A stretch of 36,127 bases of DNA from Schoenoplectus triqueter (Eukaryota; Streptophyta; Magnoliopsida; Poales; Cyperaceae), in assembly GCA_964058805.1 (NCBI GenBank), contig CAXKVV010000469.1, positions 1 to 36,127 on the forward strand, written 5' to 3'. This document shows positions 35,985 to 36,127 of this stretch, piece after piece. Numbering within the stretch: the first letter of the stretch is position 1; every line of letters begins with the position of its first letter. Below the pieces are notes generated by a model. The model ran no database searches. It was not told the origin of the DNA and saw only the letters and a program-made list of their open reading frames with translations. Position numbers and translations under genes: made by a program.

Positions 35985-36127
35985 TGGGCTTAATACAGGC
36001 CGCCAGATCTGTATCAAGATCAACGCCTATCTTTCATTTAACTCTGTTCTTATTTGGGCCGCCGGATATGCCTCAAGATTGATTCGTATTAGATGGACGG
36101 CCCAGATCCATATCCACATCTCTGTTT
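35985..36127 (+). promoter_or_regulatory. Promoter-like GC-richer island with three TGGGCY motifs
   Basis: After more than 1 kb of nearly pure AT, G+C content rises for the last ~140 bases. Three TGGGCY elements are present: TGGGCT at 35985, TGGGCC at 36055 and, on the opposite strand, GGCCCA at 36099. In plants this is the site II element bound by TCP factors and is common near the start of ribosomal-protein and other housekeeping genes. I infer that a gene begins right of the window. Direction is not proven, and no start codon or splice signal can be assigned here. Confidence 0.45.
35997..36123. repeat. Three degenerate ~30-34 bp repeats
   Basis: GGCCGCCAGATCTGTATCAAGATC (35998-36021 region) recurs as GGCCGCCGGATATGCCTCAAGATT (36057-36080 region), offset by 59 bases, and more weakly as GGCCCAGATCCATATCCACATC from 36099. 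Each copy carries GGCC, then GAT, then a CAAGAT or CACAT word. They coincide with the TGGGCY motifs, so the regulatory module itself seems to have been duplicated. Confidence 0.55.

Overview
The window looks like nuclear DNA of a flowering plant. No protein-coding gene and no rRNA or tRNA gene can be supported. The plant call rests on a long AT-rich satellite with a ~182 bp (nucleosome-sized) monomer, on non-coding repeat-rich flanking DNA, and on a cluster of TGGGCY (site II type) promoter motifs at the right edge. The species cannot be fixed; a monocot is a guess. I do not recognise the satellite: it does not resemble the Arabidopsis 180-bp repeat, and I see no sign of the conserved Tyba motif as I remember it.

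Bases 1-33104 are one uninterrupted satellite array with two levels of order. The basic unit is a ~182 bp monomer, about 70% A+T by eye. Eighteen diverged monomers (M1-M18) form a higher-order repeat (HOR) of 3217 bp. The window holds ten complete HOR copies, starting at 1, 3217, 6434, 9651, 12868, 16085, 19302, 22519, 25736 and 28952, and a partial eleventh from 32169 to 33104. Most copies are exactly 3217 bp and nearly identical, while monomers inside one HOR differ widely. Three monomers have fixed deletions (M7 152 bp, M14 173 bp, M15 151 bp). Within M6-M18 a 5-monomer sub-period is visible, so the 18-mer seems to have been built from a smaller multimer. Copies 9-11, nearest the right edge, form their own sub-variant. 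Several variants are shared by non-neighbouring copies (6 with 8, 7 with 9, 5 with 9 and 10), which suggests gene conversion or block duplication.

The array stops abruptly at 33104, inside monomer M6. A short GC-rich stretch of unknown origin follows (33105-33360) with one hairpin. Next come degenerate non-coding repeats: a ~36 bp unit carrying a CTACA-ACAGATCGGTT-like core (33415-33960), an interleaved ~20 bp GAAGCGCTGAGCCGGTT-like motif, and a 227 bp block duplicated at 34013 and 34240 whose second copy is expanded by a ~62 bp minisatellite. From about 34740 to 35980 the DNA is extremely AT-rich, with TTA microsatellites and a weak dispersed repeat. The last ~140 bases (35985-36127) become GC-richer and contain three degenerate repeats and three TGGGCY motifs, as expected upstream of a plant gene to the right of the window.

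The most notable system is the satellite: a highly homogenised 18-mer HOR array with an exposed edge. Size, AT-richness and HOR organisation fit a centromeric or pericentromeric satellite, but centromere function is inference only.
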